A stretch of DNA of 60,352 nucleotides from CAMAUF01 sp046152925 (GCA_046152925.1 JBJXFX010000133.1:1-60352); one strand, 5' to 3'. Numbered from the stretch's first letter, positions 35,844 to 44,331 are shown. Made by a program: numbers and translations. Notes: generated from the letters alone by a model not told the origin.

Positions 35844-36686
35844 TTACTTGTTGAGCAGCTCCGCGGGTCCGCCCGGCTGGCAGGCACGGCAGTAGCTCGT
35901 GATCCGCTGGTTCGCCGTGATCTCGCTAATCGTCGCGCCGCAGCGTGGGCACGGCTGACCGCCCCGGCGATGGACATGCACGAAGTCCCGCCGTTCCTCG
36001 TAGTCCAAGAGGTCGCCCTTCACCATGCGCTCGCGGGCGAGCGGCGTGGCCCAGGTCATCGTCGTCAGCGCAGCCTGGTAGAGCAGGCGCTGGTCGTCCT
36101 CCGTGAGCGAGGTCCTCGGGGTGTACGGGTTGATCCTGGCCTCCCAGAGGATTTCGTCGCTGTAGGCGTTGCCGATGCCCTGGACAAACTCGGCATTCGT
36201 GAGGACGCCCTTAATGGCGCCCCGGTAACGCTTCACGGCCTTCAGCCAGGCTTCTTCGTCGAACGCTGGGTCGAGGAGGTCAGGGCCGTTCGTCGCCCAG
36301 TTCGGGATGGCGTCCAACTCCTCGGCTGTGACAAGGTAGATCTTGCCCATCAGCTTCTCGTCGGTGTAGCGAAACTGACGGCCCGTGTCGATCCCGAGCA
36401 CGAGGCAGGTCTTCGCCGCGACTCGCTTGGTTGGCTCACAGTACTGAAAGCGGCCGGTGAGCATCGGGTTGATGGCGAGCACGCGGCCGCTGGCGAGCGG
36501 GAAGAGCAAGAACTTGCCATGGCGCAGGACCTCACCGAACTGGTCACGCCGCAAGGTCTCGCGCATCTCTTTTGGTGGCGTACGAAAGACCGGCGGAATC
36601 CGCGTGTCCACGCTCGTGATGGCGTGGCCCAGGATGTGCTCGTTGAAAAAGCCGCGGATCGCCTCGAGCTCGGGGATTTCAGGCAT
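35844..36686 (-). CDS. Fpg/Nei-family DNA glycosylase/AP lyase
   Basis: 280 residues. Removes oxidised bases and nicks the abasic site. It begins with Met then Pro2 (nucleophile) and Glu3 (PEIPELEAIR), has Lys58 (RHGKFLLF), the helix-two-turn-helix GIGNAYSDEILWEARINP, and a C-terminal zinc finger CPRCGATISEITANQRITSYC with a following CRAC pair. All catalytic parts are intact. Whether 8-oxoguanine (Fpg) or pyrimidine lesions (Nei) are preferred is not decided; the sequence differs from the MPELPEVE of most MutM proteins. TAGACT is 6 nt before the ATG. Confidence 0.92.
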   Translation of the reverse strand: MPEIPELEAIRGFFNEHILGHAITSVDTRIPPVFRTPPKEMRETLRRDQFGEVLRHGKFLLFPLASGRVLAINPMLTGRFQYCEPTKRVAAKTCLVLGIDTGRQFRYTDEKLMGKIYLVTAEELDAIPNWATNGPDLLDPAFDEEAWLKAVKRYRGAIKGVLTNAEFVQGIGNAYSDEILWEARINPYTPRTSLTEDDQRLLYQAALTTMTWATPLARERMVKGDLLDYEERRDFVHVHRRGGQPCPRCGATISEITANQRITSYCRACQPGGPAELLNK

Positions 36687-36692
36687 GGAGCG

Positions 36693-36698
36693 AGTCTA
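36693..36698 (-). promoter_or_regulatory. -10 hexamer of the Fpg/Nei gene
   Basis: TAGACT, 6 nt before the ATG at 36686. Confidence 0.6.
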
Positions 36699-36735
36699 CA
36701 TGCGAACGCGCAGCGCCGCGCTAAAGAACGAAGCC

Positions 36736-36776
36736 GAGGGGATGGGCTGCCGGGGGCGCCAGGCAGTCATCCCCTC
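36736..36776 (-). terminator. Hairpin terminator after the copper-radical oxidase gene
   Basis: A 9-bp perfect stem, GAGGGGATG with CATCCCCTC, enclosing a second stem CTGCC/GGCAG. It lies 23 nt downstream of the stop at 36799. The minus-strand tail GGCTTCGTTCTTT is only partly T-rich. Confidence 0.6.
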
Positions 36777-36798
36777 GTCTGAGACGCCAGAGGGCCGC

Positions 36799-39700
36799 CT
36801 ATGGGCCGCCCCAGGCCGAAATCGGTGAGTTCCCTTGCCATGCAACGCCGCTCCAGCTCCCAGGGAGCAGAGCGAGGTTGGTCGCGTTCGTGATCGCCGA
36901 CCAGCCCCCGCCGAACTGCGTCCCGCGCCACCGCACCTCCCCGGCGCCCGCGGGCGAAAGCAACGCGATCCAGTACTTGGTCCCGGCGACGACCGTCACG
37001 CCTGGGACTGTCACCGTGTTCCAGGCGCCGTTCACCGGTGAGGCGATCGGGGCCGACGTCAGGAGCTGCACCGGCTTGTTGCTCACGTCGGTATAGAGGC
37101 CGACGACCACCTGCGTCGCTGCGCTGCCAGCGTCGAGGTAGAGCGCGAGCTTGGTGACCGTCCCCGATGTCGCCGCCGTGAACTGGAACGCCTGCGCCGA
37201 ACCGGCGATGTTCGAATCTGTCCACGTCAACACTTGCGTTGTCCCGACGAGCGGGGCAGCTGGAGGTGGCGGCGGCGTGGCCGCGGTCGTGAACGTGAGC
37301 GGCGCGCTCGTCCCTTCGTTCCCCGCCGCGTCCCGTGCCCTGATCACGCAGCTGTACTGCGTCGAAGGCTGCAAGCCCGTGATCGTCTGGCTCTTCGAGA
37401 AGGTGAGCGAGGCGTCGAGCGCCGTTGAACCCGTAAGGCTCGCCGGGCTCGTCCCATAGCGGACTTGGCCAGATGCCGCCTCGTTCGTGGTCCACTGCAC
37501 CGTCGCCGTGGTATCGGTGACGGTTACGACGGCAGCGCCGGAGATCGAGGGTGGCGTCACATCGGGCCCCGCCGCCGCCCCGATGCGGACCATGTGGGCG
37601 ACCGAGGGAACGCCCTGGGCGTTGATCAGGAAGAGCATGTAGTACCCAGGCGGCGCGATGTTGCCGTTCGCCGGCATCGTCACCGAGAGCGTCGAGCCCG
37701 AAACAGTGAAACTCAGCGGGGCATAATGCTGTCCCATATCGAGACTGTGGGTGACGGACCCGAGGTTTGCGAGCGCGACTCGCGCCACCGTACCCGCTTC
37801 CGGAGACGTCACGGCCACTGAGGCGCCCCATGCGGCCGAAGCGGGCGCACCCGCGATCGTCGGACGCGGGCCAGCGGACAGGTAGGCCGGCGCGTACGTC
37901 TGCGCGCCGAAGTAGTCCGTCGTGTTGTTGTAGCGTCCGCCTCCCGCCGAGAGCACGCGGCCATCGGGCAAGAGGACGGCGGTCGAGTGGTACATCCGCG
38001 GCTGCGCGATCGCCGGGAGCACCGTCCACGTCTCGGTCGCGGGGTCCCAAAGCTCGGCCGGCAGGACGCCCGTCGTGGCGCCCGTCGAGACCTTGGTCGA
38101 CCCGCCCACCGCGAGCACCTTGCCATCCGGGAGGACGACCAAGTTGTGCATGTAACGCGCGTAGGTCATCGGCGCGATCGTGCGCCACTGGGGCGTCGCC
38201 GCCGTGAGGTCTACCACGGCGGTCGTCGTTAGGGCGTCGCTGTTCGACCCATACGTCCCGCCCCCGGAGATGAGGATCCTGCCGGGGAGGTACATCGTCG
38301 CGCTCGCGTTCGCCGCCGGGGTCAGGCCGAGGCCGGTCGGCGTCCACGTCCTGGCGGCCGGGTCGAGGAACCGCGATTCGCGGGTCACGTTCGCGAGCGT
38401 GAACAGGCGCCCGTCGGGCAGGAGGAAGGTGAGCGGGTACTCATCGTCCTGCTGGCTGCTCGTGTCGACACCGCTGACATACGACCATGCGTTCGTCGCC
38501 GGGTCGTAAATCTCCGGGGTATTGGCCCATTCGCCCCAAACGGTGTTCCCGCTCAGCGCGAGGACGCGCCCATCGGCGAGCGTCGTCGCGCTCGGGTACC
38601 AGCGAAGCTCCGCCATATCCGCGGCGGCCGACCAGGTCCCCGTCGCAGGGTCGAAGATGTTGACGTCCCGGATGCCCGCGACGGTCGAGGTCAGCGCCGG
38701 GTCATGGCCGCCGACCACGAGGAGACGCCCATCGGCGAGCTGGACGTGGCCAGAGCAGAAGAGCCCCTCGTTGACCGAGACGTCCCGCATTTGGTTGGTT
38801 GTCGGGTTCCAGAGCTTCGTTGTCGTCGGCTTCTGCCAGGCATCGAAGAGGAGCACCTCGCCGGTGTAGAGCATCGCCGCGTGGACCGCCACGAGCGGCC
38901 AGTTCATCAGCGAGGACCACTGCCCCGTCCCCGTGCCCGCCGCCGCTGTCTGGAAGGTGCGCGCCGGACTTGAGGTCGCGAGGTTGCCGGCGGCATCGCG
39001 GCTGTGGACGCGGTAGGAGTAGGTCGTGTTGGGCAAGAGGCCCGCGAGCACGACCGTGTGGCCGGTCGTCAGCCCCGTCTGGAGCGGGCTCGCCGACCCG
39101 AAGCTTGATGTCGTGCCGTACTCCACCTGCGTGGTCGCCGGCTCATCCGTCGACCAGGTGATGGTCGCGCCGTTCGCGGTCACCGACCCGGCCTGGATGA
39201 AGTTCAGGGTTGGCGGCGTCTGGTCGCCGCCCGTCCCGCCGAAGGGCGAGTCGGGCGTCCAAACGGCGCCGCCAACGAGCGTCCCGGTGGCACTGGTCGA
39301 CGACGAGTCGGAGGTCGATGTGCCGCTCCCTTCGTCCAAATGCCAGAGCCCGGCTGTCGAGCCATCGTTCGCGAAAGCCGCCGAAGGCGGGACGAAGTTC
39401 CCCGTGTAGCGGACGACCTTGGAGATGCGGACCTCGTCGATCGTCCCGGCGAAGGGCGAGCCACCGCCCGCGCCCGCCCCGAGATAGAGCGGCCGCGTCG
39501 AGCGGTCGACGCTGCCCGTCTGGGGCGCCGCGGACACGAGCACGCCGTTGGCAAAGAGGCGGAGGTTGGCGCCGTCGTAGGTGGCCGCGACGTGGTGCCA
39601 CTGGTTCGTCGGCAGCACCCCCGAGGTGACCGAACGGTTCGTGCCGCTGATCCGGACTTCGAACACCACCTGGACGCCGCTGCCACTCGGTTGAGCGCGA

Positions 39701-39966
39701 AGCTGATAGAAGTCCTTGTTGAGCAGGCCGCGCGCAGTGGTCATCGTGCCCGGCTTCATCCAGAGCTCGACGGTGAAGTTCGTGGTCAGCCGGAGCGCCG
39801 TTCGGTTCGGGACGCGGATGAATTGGCCGCTGCCAGAAAGGCGGACGGCGTTGGGGGCGGCCGCTTCGCTCGCCGGTGGACGGTCGGCGACGGCCCCGAG
39901 CGCGAGCACCACCGCAAGCACGGGCAGCAACGCGAAGCGCCCCCACGACGACCGACGAGCGCCCAT
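36799..39966 (-). CDS. Secreted LamG/FN3/kelch copper-radical oxidase (galactose oxidase-like)
   Basis: 1055 residues. Signal peptide (1-36); LamG-like domain (about 40-225, ending TIDEVRISKVVRYTG); fibronectin III (about 245-340); seven-blade kelch/galactose oxidase barrel (345-700); GlxA-type C-terminal domain (700-798); second FN3 (803-895); beta-sandwich (905-1050). The galactose-oxidase active site is complete: Cys404 (LFCSGH) for the cross-link, Tyr457 (ELRWYPSA), Tyr659-His660 (RMYHSTAVLLPDGRV) and His740 (VTHSLDMGQ). Likely an extracellular enzyme oxidising an alcohol to an aldehyde with H2O2 release, carried on a glycan-binding frame. The ATG at 39966 is preferred because GGAGG abuts the earlier ATG at 39972. 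Confidence 0.88.
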   Translation of the reverse strand: MGARRSSWGRFALLPVLAVVLALGAVADRPPASEAAAPNAVRLSGSGQFIRVPNRTALRLTTNFTVELWMKPGTMTTARGLLNKDFYQLRAQPSGSGVQVVFEVRISGTNRSVTSGVLPTNQWHHVAATYDGANLRLFANGVLVSAAPQTGSVDRSTRPLYLGAGAGGGSPFAGTIDEVRISKVVRYTGNFVPPSAAFANDGSTAGLWHLDEGSGTSTSDSSSTSATGTLVGGAVWTPDSPFGGTGGDQTPPTLNFIQAGSVTANGATITWSTDEPATTQVEYGTTSSFGSASPLQTGLTTGHTVVLAGLLPNTTYSYRVHSRDAAGNLATSSPARTFQTAAAGTGTGQWSSLMNWPLVAVHAAMLYTGEVLLFDAWQKPTTTKLWNPTTNQMRDVSVNEGLFCSGHVQLADGRLLVVGGHDPALTSTVAGIRDVNIFDPATGTWSAAADMAELRWYPSATTLADGRVLALSGNTVWGEWANTPEIYDPATNAWSYVSGVDTSSQQDDEYPLTFLLPDGRLFTLANVTRESRFLDPAARTWTPTGLGLTPAANASATMYLPGRILISGGGTYGSNSDALTTTAVVDLTAATPQWRTIAPMTYARYMHNLVVLPDGKVLAVGGSTKVSTGATTGVLPAELWDPATETWTVLPAIAQPRMYHSTAVLLPDGRVLSAGGGRYNNTTDYFGAQTYAPAYLSAGPRPTIAGAPASAAWGASVAVTSPEAGTVARVALANLGSVTHSLDMGQHYAPLSFTVSGSTLSVTMPANGNIAPPGYYMLFLINAQGVPSVAHMVRIGAAAGPDVTPPSISGAAVVTVTDTTATVQWTTNEAASGQVRYGTSPASLTGSTALDASLTFSKSQTITGLQPSTQYSCVIRARDAAGNEGTSAPLTFTTAATPPPPPAAPLVGTTQVLTWTDSNIAGSAQAFQFTAATSGTVTKLALYLDAGSAATQVVVGLYTDVSNKPVQLLTSAPIASPVNGAWNTVTVPGVTVVAGTKYWIALLSPAGAGEVRWRGTQFGGGWSAITNATNLALLPGSWSGVAWQGNSPISAWGGP

Positions 39967-40058
39967 ACCCATCCTCCGGAGCCGGGATCGCCCGGCAGCA
40001 AGCAGCGCTCATGCTAGTTCCGCAGCGTGGACAGAAGGTTGACGGTGCGTGGCCATGG

Positions 40059-41045
40059 TTACGGCGTGCGGGCGAGCTCCTCGTAGACGGCCCCGCTCAC
40101 CCGCGCGATCAGCTCCCAACCCCACGGCTGGTCGCTCAGGACAGCGATCACATAGGTCCCCGTCGGCCCATCGACGAACCCGGCGTCGTGGCCCGCGCCC
40201 CCGTCGTCGGGCCAGGCCCCCCACTTGGCCCCGGCGTTGACGCCGTCCGGGATGCCCGCGAGCACGGCCTCGCGCATCTCCTGCCGGGCGAGGAGGTCCA
40301 TCACATAGCGCCAGGTTGCGTCATCGAGGCCGATGCCGAGCGTCAGCGCTTCCATCAATGCCGCCATGTCACGCGCGGTGGTCGGCAGGCTGCGGTCGTT
40401 CACGGTCGTGTCCCGGAGCCCGATACCCCGCAGGGTGGCGTCGACCGTGTCCCCACCGAAGTGATGCAGGAAAGCGACCGCCGTGACGTTGTCCGAACGA
40501 GTGACCATCGCTTCCAGGGCGTCGCTGACGGCGATCGCCCCTTCGTCGTTTGAAGGCAGTACACCGCCGGTGCCGAGGTCCTCCATGAAGTCTTCCGCTG
40601 TCAGCTGGAGCGCGTCGTCGAGCGCCAGCGTCCCGGCGCTCAACCGAAGCGCCGCCTCGTAGAGGACAGCGAGCTTGAAGAGGCTCGCGGCGTAGTAGAC
40701 ATGGTCTGCTTCGACTTCGGCGCTCAGGCCGTCCGTCAGCCGTTTCACGACCACGGAGACGGAAGCGTCCGTCTCGCCGACGGCCTCCGCGACGACCGCC
40801 TGCAGACGGGCGTCGGCGCGCGGATTAGGCGGGGTCGGTGGGCCGACGGTGCCCGGCGCGCGGACGGCTTCGCGCGCCGGGAGGCCACGTGTGGGGCTGG
40901 CTGTCGCCGGCGGCGGTGGCTCGCGGGGGATTAATTCGGTGCGCGCGCCCGTTTCGCGGCGCGGGACGCTGGCAATGAACGCCAAACAGGCCGCCACGAC
41001 TACGGCCACGACGATCAGACCGCCAGCCAATCCAGTTCGGTTCAT
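40059..41045 (-). CDS. Class A beta-lactamase-fold serine hydrolase
   Basis: 328 residues. A membrane segment (about 8-27) and a Pro/Thr-rich stalk precede a beta-lactamase/transpeptidase-like domain. The three active-site elements are Ser121-x2-Lys124 (AASLFKL), Ser184-Asp185-Asn186 (TRSDNVTAV), and Lys274-Trp-Gly (AKWGAWPD) in place of KTG. The Omega-loop glutamate of true lactamases is not evident. It may be an envelope esterase/peptidase or a degenerate lactamase. TAGCGT with a 5' leader and GGAG precede the ATG. It stands alone, divergent from the LLM gene at 41192. Confidence 0.82.
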   Translation of the reverse strand: MNRTGLAGGLIVVAVVVAACLAFIASVPRRETGARTELIPREPPPPATASPTRGLPAREAVRAPGTVGPPTPPNPRADARLQAVVAEAVGETDASVSVVVKRLTDGLSAEVEADHVYYAASLFKLAVLYEAALRLSAGTLALDDALQLTAEDFMEDLGTGGVLPSNDEGAIAVSDALEAMVTRSDNVTAVAFLHHFGGDTVDATLRGIGLRDTTVNDRSLPTTARDMAALMEALTLGIGLDDATWRYVMDLLARQEMREAVLAGIPDGVNAGAKWGAWPDDGGAGHDAGFVDGPTGTYVIAVLSDQPWGWELIARVSGAVYEELARTP

Positions 41046-41191
41046 GGGTCTCCGGAGTAAGTCGCCACGATGCCGACGCTAGTGCGGCTTCGCTCCCATG
41101 ACAAGCACCTGAGGTAAACGCCGTCCTCACCGGTCGAGCCGGATGAAGCGTCTGTGATAGGCTCCCGCCACCACGTCCCGGAGCTCGCAAG

Positions 41192-42190
41192 ATGGAAATC
41201 GGCCTCCTCTACGACCTGCGCAACCCGCCCGAATGGCACATCCCCACCCACGAGCTTTACGCCGAGACGCTGGACCACATCCAAGCGATGGAGGCGCTCG
41301 GCTTCCCCGTCATCTGGGTGACCGAGCACCACTTCATCGACGACGAGTACCTACCGTCGTGCCTCACCTTCGCCTCCGCGATCGCGGTGAAGACGAAGAA
41401 GGTGACCATCGGCACCGCCGTCCTCCTCCTCCCGCTACACGACCCGATCCAGGTCGCCGAAGACGCGGCCGTGGTTGACAACCTCTCGAACGGCCGCCTG
41501 CGCCTCGGGCTCGGCATCGGCTACAAGCTTGAGGAGTTCGAGGCCTTCGGCGTCCCGCGCAAGGAGCGCGGCAGCCGGATGGAAGAAGGGATCGAAGTGA
41601 TCAAGCGGGCCTGGGGAAACGGCCCGGCTGGCTTCGAAGGCAAGCACTACCGCTTCGACAACATTAACGTCACCCCGAAGCCCGTGCAGCGCCCCGTGCC
41701 TGAAATCTGGCTGGCTGGCCGCGCGGATGTCACGGTCGAACGCGCGGCGCGCGTGGGCGACGGCCTCCTCGCGGTCGGCGACGCCTCGCTCCACCGCAAG
41801 TTCAAGGACGCGTGGGCGCGGAATGGCCGCTCCGGCCCGGCGCGCGTCGGCGCCTTCGCCTGGTCCTATCCGGCCGACAACCCGGGCATGGCCTGGGAAT
41901 CCTGTGGCGCGCACACCGCCTACCGGGCGAAGAACTACGCCGACTGGTATGGCGCAGCCGCCGACCTGCCAACGGACCGCACCTGGCGCTCCGCGGCGGA
42001 CGCCGGCGCATCTCCCGGGACCAACGCGAACCTCTTCCAACACCCGGAGCAGACGGTGGAACACCTGCTGACCTTGGCGTCGAACGGCGTCGACAGCGCG
42101 ATCTACTTCGCGACCTTCCCCGGCCTCCGCCCCTCGGCGACGATCCCGTTCTTCGAGCTCATGGCGAAAGAGGTGCTCCGGAGGGTGTAA
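41192..42190 (+). CDS. LLM-class F420/FMN-dependent oxidoreductase
   Basis: 332 residues, a paralogue of the gene at 33943: LLYDLRNPPEW, PVIWVTEHHFIDDEYLPSCL, KKVTIGTAVLLLPLHDPIQVAEDAAVVDNL, GYKLEEFEAFGVP. The C-terminal part (NPGMAWESCGAHTAYRAKNY) is shared by this subgroup. Reductant F420 or FMN and the substrate are undetermined. It has a 5' leader: TAGGCT about 28 nt upstream and a CCGGAG Shine-Dalgarno. Confidence 0.88.
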   Translation: MEIGLLYDLRNPPEWHIPTHELYAETLDHIQAMEALGFPVIWVTEHHFIDDEYLPSCLTFASAIAVKTKKVTIGTAVLLLPLHDPIQVAEDAAVVDNLSNGRLRLGLGIGYKLEEFEAFGVPRKERGSRMEEGIEVIKRAWGNGPAGFEGKHYRFDNINVTPKPVQRPVPEIWLAGRADVTVERAARVGDGLLAVGDASLHRKFKDAWARNGRSGPARVGAFAWSYPADNPGMAWESCGAHTAYRAKNYADWYGAAADLPTDRTWRSAADAGASPGTNANLFQHPEQTVEHLLTLASNGVDSAIYFATFPGLRPSATIPFFELMAKEVLRRV

Positions 42191-42196
42191 GCCAGA

Positions 42197-42250
42197 CAGA
42201 GCCCTGAGCGACAGCGAGGAGTGCAATGGCCACGCCAGCGAAGGGCTCTG
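42197..42250. repeat. Inverted repeat with a degenerate copy of the CAGAGCCC element
   Basis: CAGAGCCCT (42197-42205) is perfectly complementary to AGGGCTCTG (42242-42250), loop 36 nt. The left part (42197-42219) is a degenerate copy of the direct repeat at 42271 and 42445. It may end transcription of the LLM gene. Confidence 0.5.
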
Positions 42251-42270
42251 CTCACGACACCCCAACCCTG

Positions 42271-42307
42271 CCAATCAGAGCCCGGAACGACAGGGACGGG
42301 GCCGCCC
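42271..42307 (+). repeat. Direct repeat copy 1 (37 bp)
   Basis: Begins CCAATCAGAGCCCGGAACGA and ends GGGGCCGCCC. It matches the copy at 42445 over 37 bp with a single difference, 174 bp apart. Confidence 0.75.
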
Positions 42308-42444
42308 CCGCCAACCCGCGTCCCAGCCACGCAAAATCGCGGCGTCCCAGCCCAACCTCGACGCCGCTGCCTCCGCCACGGTCCCGTCGCTCACCCGCTC
42401 CGGCCTCTGCTCCGAGCCGTCAGAAATGGGGCCGAAACAGCGCA

Positions 42445-42481
42445 CCAATCAGAGCCCGGAACGACAGTGACGGGGCCGCCC
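42445..42481 (+). repeat. Direct repeat copy 2 (37 bp)
   Basis: Same 37-bp unit as 42271-42307 with one substitution (CAGTGACGG for CAGGGACGG). Confidence 0.75.
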
Positions 42482-42571
42482 GCGCCCCAGCATCTCCGCC
42501 GCGATCGCCCCACAGTCACCCCTGCTCCCGTAGAATCCCCACCCATCACCTCCTCAAGGAGCCGCACCCCC

Positions 42572-43339
42572 ATGTGCTACGACATCAACGCCCGGCCACC
42601 CGCCCCGCCCATCGCCGGCGGCGCCGCTGATACCGAAGACCTCGTCCTCACCGCCGCCGACGGTACAAAATTTGCCGCCTTCGGCGCCCGCGCCGAAAAG
42701 GCCGGCGGCCCCGGCATGGTCGTCCTCCCCGACGTCCGCGGCCTCTTCCGCTTCTACGAAGAGCTGGCCATCCGCTTCGCCGAAACCGGCGTCCACTCCG
42801 TCGCCTTCGACTACTTCGGGCGCACGGCCGGCGTCGCCAAGCGCGACGCCGACTTCGGCTTCATGGAGCACGTCCGCAAGACGACCCAGCCGACGATCGC
42901 CCAGGATGTCCGCGCGGCAATCGACTACCTGAAATCGCCCGCCGGTGGCGGGTGCACCTCGGTCTTCACCGTCGGCTTCTGCTTCGGCGGCTCGAATTCG
43001 TGGAACCAGGCCGCCGAGGGCCACGGTCTCGCCGGCGCGATCGGGTTTTATGGCATGCCTGGGCCCGGCTTCGCCGATGGCGCTCCCGGCCCGGAATCGA
43101 AGGCCGCCAGCATGGCCGCCCCGATCCTGGGCCTGATGGGCGGCGGCGACCCGATGATCACCGCGGCCGCCGTCGAATCGTTCGACAAGGCGCTGACAGC
43201 AGCAGGCAAGCCGCACGAGATCATCACCTACAAGGACGCGCCCCACTCCTTCTTCGACCGCAGCTACGACCAGTGGAAGGACGCCTGCGACGACGCCTGG
43301 CGCCGCATCCTCGCGTTCATCGACGCGAACAAGAAGTAA
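42572..43339 (+). CDS. Dienelactone hydrolase-family protein
   Basis: 255 residues, alpha/beta hydrolase. Dienelactone hydrolases open lactones such as those of chlorocatechol breakdown, though many homologues act on other esters. The triad is complete: Cys137 (VGFCFGGSNSW), Asp193 (GGGDPMI) and His225 (DAPHSFFDR). The RGLF and DYFGR segments also fit. The ATG at 42572 is chosen for AAGGAG about 10 nt upstream; the frame is open farther upstream through the repeat region, but that part is not protein-like. No aromatic-degradation genes adjoin. Confidence 0.9.
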   Translation: MCYDINARPPAPPIAGGAADTEDLVLTAADGTKFAAFGARAEKAGGPGMVVLPDVRGLFRFYEELAIRFAETGVHSVAFDYFGRTAGVAKRDADFGFMEHVRKTTQPTIAQDVRAAIDYLKSPAGGGCTSVFTVGFCFGGSNSWNQAAEGHGLAGAIGFYGMPGPGFADGAPGPESKAASMAAPILGLMGGGDPMITAAAVESFDKALTAAGKPHEIITYKDAPHSFFDRSYDQWKDACDDAWRRILAFIDANKK

Positions 43340-43361
43340 CGTATTTATCGTCTTCAACAGC

Positions 43362-43424
43362 GCGAAGGGCCGGCGCAGGTCCGGTACGCTTTGCAGGGTG
43401 CAGACCCTGGACCCGGCCCTTCGC
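43362..43424. repeat. 12-bp inverted repeat flanking the DUF2087 gene start
   Basis: GCGAAGGGCCGG (43362-43373) and its exact reverse complement (43413-43424) enclose the -10 hexamer and the GTG. Inside, CAGGGT-GCAG-ACCCTG forms a small hairpin. Possible operator or structured element. Confidence 0.6.
43385..43390 (+). promoter_or_regulatory. -10 hexamer of the DUF2087 gene
   Basis: TACGCT, 7 nt before GTG 43398. Confidence 0.5.
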
Positions 43425-43688
43425 CCTTTCATGAATGCCGACCGCCGCTTCACCGCCTGGCCGCGGCGGCAGCGGCTGCAGCTCGCGACGCTTCAGGTCG
43501 TCGCCGGGGAGTTCGAATCTGGACGCCGCTATTCCGAACGCGAGGTCACGGACCTCATTGGAAACTGCTTGACGTTTGGCGATGCCACCCGCGTGCGGCG
43601 CGCGCTGGTCGATTGGGGATTCGTCGGCCGCGAGGCCGATGGCTCGAGCTATTGGCTGATTACGACATTGGCGCCGGCGATAGTGTAG
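43398..43688 (+). CDS. DUF2087-domain protein
   Basis: 96 residues. The pattern FTAWPRRQRLQLATLQVVAGEF, then RYSEREVTDLIG and FGDATRVRRALVDWGFVGREADGSSYW is that of DUF2087, a small helical domain often attached to ArsR- or MerR-type regulators and thought to bind nucleic acid or protein. Here it stands alone. Start GTG 43398 is supported by the -10 hexamer; ATG 43431 (MNADRRF) is an alternative. An exact 12-bp inverted repeat surrounds the promoter, which would suit autoregulation. Convergent with Uma2, 7 nt apart. Confidence 0.8.
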   Translation: MQTLDPALRPFMNADRRFTAWPRRQRLQLATLQVVAGEFESGRRYSEREVTDLIGNCLTFGDATRVRRALVDWGFVGREADGSSYWLITTLAPAIV

Positions 43689-43695
43689 GCCCGGG

Positions 43696-44298
43696 TTAGC
43701 GCGCCGCCATTTCGGCCAGCGCTTCGCGGATCGCGGGACGCGCCCAGAACCACGCTGGCTTCACCCGCAGCCCCTCTACGACGACGCTTTCGAACCACGG
43801 CTCCGCCTCGGAGAGCCGGAAGTGCCCAGCGTCATCCAAGACGTAGAACTCCGCCACCTCGCGTTGCGGGTCGATCAGCCAGTACTCGGGCACACCGGCC
43901 TCTTCGTACTCGTAGAACTTCGCGCCCCGATCCGTCGCCCCGCTACCGGGGCTGACCACCTCGATCGCGATGTCTGGCGGGCCTTCAAGATAGTTCGTCC
44001 GGAACCGCTCGTAGTGTTGCTTGAGGACGACGATGACGTCGGGAGCACGCCCTCGGTTGCCGAGCAGGACGTTGAAGGGATCCGATCGCGTCCGGCCCAG
44101 GCCGGCATCGTCAACGACCAGCCGCAGGAGAGAAATCAGGAACGCTGTTATCTCGTTGTGAAGCTCGCTCACGCCGACCATGGGCACCGCCTCCCCGTCG
44201 ACCCACTCCTGATGCGGGTCGCCTTCGAGCGCGAGGAACTCCTCGTAGGTGAGCTTGCGGCCCCCCGCCGCGGCATCGAGCGTCGCCGCCTGTGTCAT
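43696..44298 (-). CDS. Uma2-family (PD-(D/E)XK-like) endonuclease
   Basis: 200 residues. Uma2/DUF820 proteins have a restriction-endonuclease-like fold and are multiplied in cyanobacteria and Chloroflexota; their role is uncertain. Seen: KLTYEEFLALEGDPHQEWVDGE, the metal Asp in RAPDVIVVL, and the acidic/lysine pair of PPDIAIEVVSP with DRGAKFYEYEEAGVPEYWLIDP. All core residues are present. TAAGAT lies exactly 6 nt before the ATG. A second member lies at 46645, without close similarity outside the core. Confidence 0.9.
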   Translation of the reverse strand: MTQAATLDAAAGGRKLTYEEFLALEGDPHQEWVDGEAVPMVGVSELHNEITAFLISLLRLVVDDAGLGRTRSDPFNVLLGNRGRAPDVIVVLKQHYERFRTNYLEGPPDIAIEVVSPGSGATDRGAKFYEYEEAGVPEYWLIDPQREVAEFYVLDDAGHFRLSEAEPWFESVVVEGLRVKPAWFWARPAIREALAEMAAR

Positions 44299-44304
44299 GG
44301 CACC

Positions 44305-44310
44305 ATCTTA
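44305..44310 (-). promoter_or_regulatory. -10 hexamer of the first Uma2 gene
   Basis: TAAGAT, 6 nt before the ATG at 44298. Confidence 0.6.
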
Positions 44311-44331
44311 AACCCGCACGCTCGTCCCCTG

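Larger units (their letters stand above)
42191..42571. other. Non-coding repeat-bearing region
   Basis: About 380 bp with no supported gene. It holds three copies of a CAGAGCCC...CGACAG repeat and an inverted repeat, then the promoter of the dienelactone hydrolase gene (TAGAAT at about 42533 and AAGGAG near 42556). Confidence 0.6.

Noticed and set aside
36767..38347. 526-codon minus-strand frame inside the copper-radical oxidase gene
   Set aside because: Out-of-phase shadow of a gene with a complete active site; composition is Arg/Gly/Asp-rich noise.
42221..42571. N-terminal extension of the dienelactone hydrolase frame
   Set aside because: The open frame passes through direct repeats and gives Pro/Arg/Ser-rich sequence; the Shine-Dalgarno and family N-terminus support ATG 42572.
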